NCBI GenBank assembly: GCA_016875155.1
Contig: VGSD01000138.1
Span: 1-7,500, forward strand
DNA length: 7,500 nucleotides
Direction: 5' to 3'
From: Deltaproteobacteria bacterium
GTDB lineage: Bacteria; Desulfobacterota; BSN033; UBA1163
Positions 6,189 through 7,500 of this stretch are shown piece after piece. Under the pieces are notes generated by a model. The model had not been told where the DNA came from. It worked only from the letters and a program-made list of their open reading frames with translations, and did no database searches. A program made the translations under genes and the position numbers. Within the stretch, counting starts at the first letter, position 1, and every line of letters starts with the position of its first letter.

Positions 6189-7500
6189 ATGAATCTTGCG
6201 TCAAACCTTGAGAAATCAGCCTACTTCTTCCCTGAAAGAGTTGCTGTATGTGAAAATGATCGAACGATAACGTATCGACAGCTCAATGAACAGGCAAATC
6301 AAATTGCTACATCGCTTATTCAAATGGGTGTCGGGCCGGGAGATCTGATTGGTCTTCTTGCTCCTAACTCAATGGATTGGATCGCTTTTTATTTTGGCGT
6401 TCTAAAAGCAGGAGCGGTTGCAATTACTTTTTCCAGCCTTTTAAAGGGCGATGAATTAGCCCTCCTCGTGGGCTATTCAAAACCGAAAATCGTATTCACA
6501 TACGACGAAAAACTAAATGACCTTTTCCGATTAAAGGACTCCTGTGGCATTGAAAAGATCATTTCTCCCAATGGGGATCTGGATTTAATCCGGATGACTG
6601 AAACCGGTTCTCTCTCCTTTAAGGCCATCGAGCGTGACAGGGCAGATACAGCGGCCATCCTTTTTACGGGTGGAACGACTGGAACGCCCAAAGGCGCCAT
6701 GCTGACCCACGAGGGCATCAATTTTTCCAGTGTCAGCATTGCCTACTTTGAGCGATCCACTGAGAACGATCGGGCTCTCTGTTTTATGCCATTTAATCAT
6801 GTCTTCGGCCAGATCCACATTATGAACGGCACCATCTTGACCGGAGGCTGTCTGGAGATTCTGCCTTCCTTCAATATAGATCAGGTTCTTGAATGGATGG
6901 CGGCGGGCCGGATAACGAAATGTTTTGCGGTTCCTACGATCTATGTGCGCATGCTGAGCATTGACGATTTAAGGAGTAGGCTGGGAAAACTTCGCTATTG
7001 TTTCTCGGCAGCCGCCTCATTGCCCAAAGAGATCGTCAAGCAGTGGAAAGAACGGACTGGAATAACGATCTCTGAGTCTTATGGAATGACAGAAGGCATG
7101 CCTGTCACCTATAACCATTATTACCCGGACAGGCATGTGGTGGGATCCGTAGGACAGGCGATTCACGGGGTGGAGGTCCAGATAAGGGATGCATCGGGTC
7201 ATCTGTTAGAGCAGGGCCAGGAGGGTGAGATTTGTTTCCGCGGGCGGAATGTGATGAAGGGATATCTTAACAATTTAGAAGCGACTCAGTCCGCCTTCTG
7301 GAAAGATGACTGGCTTCGATCAGGAGACATCGGCCTCTTCGATTCGGAGAGCTATCTTTATGTCGTGGACCGTCTCAAGGATTTGATCATTACCGGAGGT
7401 GAAAATGTTTACCCCCGGGAAGTGGAAGAAGCGCTCTACATTCGGCCTGAAATCCAGGAGTGCGCTGTTGTGGGACTTCCAGACAAGGAATGGGGGGAGC
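6189..7500 (+). CDS. AMP-forming acyl-CoA ligase, class I, 3' end outside window
   Basis: This gene encodes a cytoplasmic ligase that joins a carboxylic acid to CoA through an acyl-adenylate. About 437 residues are present and the frame is open to the window edge; relatives have roughly 500-520, so some 70 residues are missing, including the A10 lysine. The N-terminus is complete: ITYRQLNEQANQIA at 27-40 and an LKAGAVAIT segment at 72-80. Motifs in order are FTGGTTGTPKGAMLTH at 159-174 (P-loop with TGG in place of TSG, as also seen in FadD), MPFNHVFGQ at 200-208, SYGMTEG at 297-303, GEICFRGRNVMKGYL at 346-360, RSGD at 377-380, and the hinge DRLKDLIITGGENVYPREVE at 394-413. This is a different subgroup from the synthetase at the window start: the GGENVYPREVE hinge resembles medium- or long-chain fatty acid and aromatic acid ligases. 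The substrate cannot be named. The gene follows DUF169 with no terminator between. Confidence 0.93.
   Translation, partial: MNLASNLEKSAYFFPERVAVCENDRTITYRQLNEQANQIATSLIQMGVGPGDLIGLLAPNSMDWIAFYFGVLKAGAVAITFSSLLKGDELALLVGYSKPKIVFTYDEKLNDLFRLKDSCGIEKIISPNGDLDLIRMTETGSLSFKAIERDRADTAAILFTGGTTGTPKGAMLTHEGINFSSVSIAYFERSTENDRALCFMPFNHVFGQIHIMNGTILTGGCLEILPSFNIDQVLEWMAAGRITKCFAVPTIYVRMLSIDDLRSRLGKLRYCFSAAASLPKEIVKQWKERTGITISESYGMTEGMPVTYNHYYPDRHVVGSVGQAIHGVEVQIRDASGHLLEQGQEGEICFRGRNVMKGYLNNLEATQSAFWKDDWLRSGDIGLFDSESYLYVVDRLKDLIITGGENVYPREVEEALYIRPEIQECAVVGLPDKEWGE

Overview
The window looks like chromosomal (possibly metagenomic) DNA from an anaerobic, Gram-negative, acid-degrading bacterium. The closest look-alikes I recall are Desulfobacterota / former Deltaproteobacteria. 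The reasons are a Liv-type (HAAT family) transporter fused into one transcription unit with a long-chain-type acyl-CoA synthetase, a DUF169 protein, and a second AMP-forming acyl-CoA ligase. No rRNA, tRNA, CRISPR array, complete insertion sequence or phage gene is visible. The taxonomic guess is inference from gene content only.

Layout, all genes on the + strand. (1) Positions 1-1741 carry an acyl-CoA synthetase that has lost its N-terminal part. Recognisable synthetase sequence starts only near 155-164, after a T-rich low-complexity stretch and about 140 bases of unrelated DNA. (2) Positions 1738-2628 and 2632-3681 encode the two membrane subunits LivH and LivM. The first overlaps the synthetase by ATGA and the second follows after 3 bases, so the three genes are translationally linked. 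(3) A 189-base leader (3682-3870) with several Shine-Dalgarno-like boxes precedes the periplasmic substrate-binding protein gene (3871-5124). A strong 10-bp GC-rich hairpin follows directly. No ABC ATPase gene (livG or livF) lies in the window. (4) Positions 5344-6084 encode a DUF169 protein. (5) After a 104-base gap containing small repeats, a second, distinct acyl-CoA ligase starts at 6189 and runs off the window end.

How the parts may work together: the binding protein captures a small carboxylic or amino acid in the periplasm and LivH/LivM import it with ATPases encoded elsewhere. The linked synthetase would convert the incoming acid to its CoA thioester, trapping it for degradation. The substrate cannot be read from the sequence. 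DUF169 plus the second ligase form a separate, possibly co-transcribed unit of unknown substrate. The points most worth a second look are the truncated synthetase start, the leader with orphan ribosome-binding-like boxes, the missing ATPases, and a possible tiny antisense gene converging on the transporter terminator.
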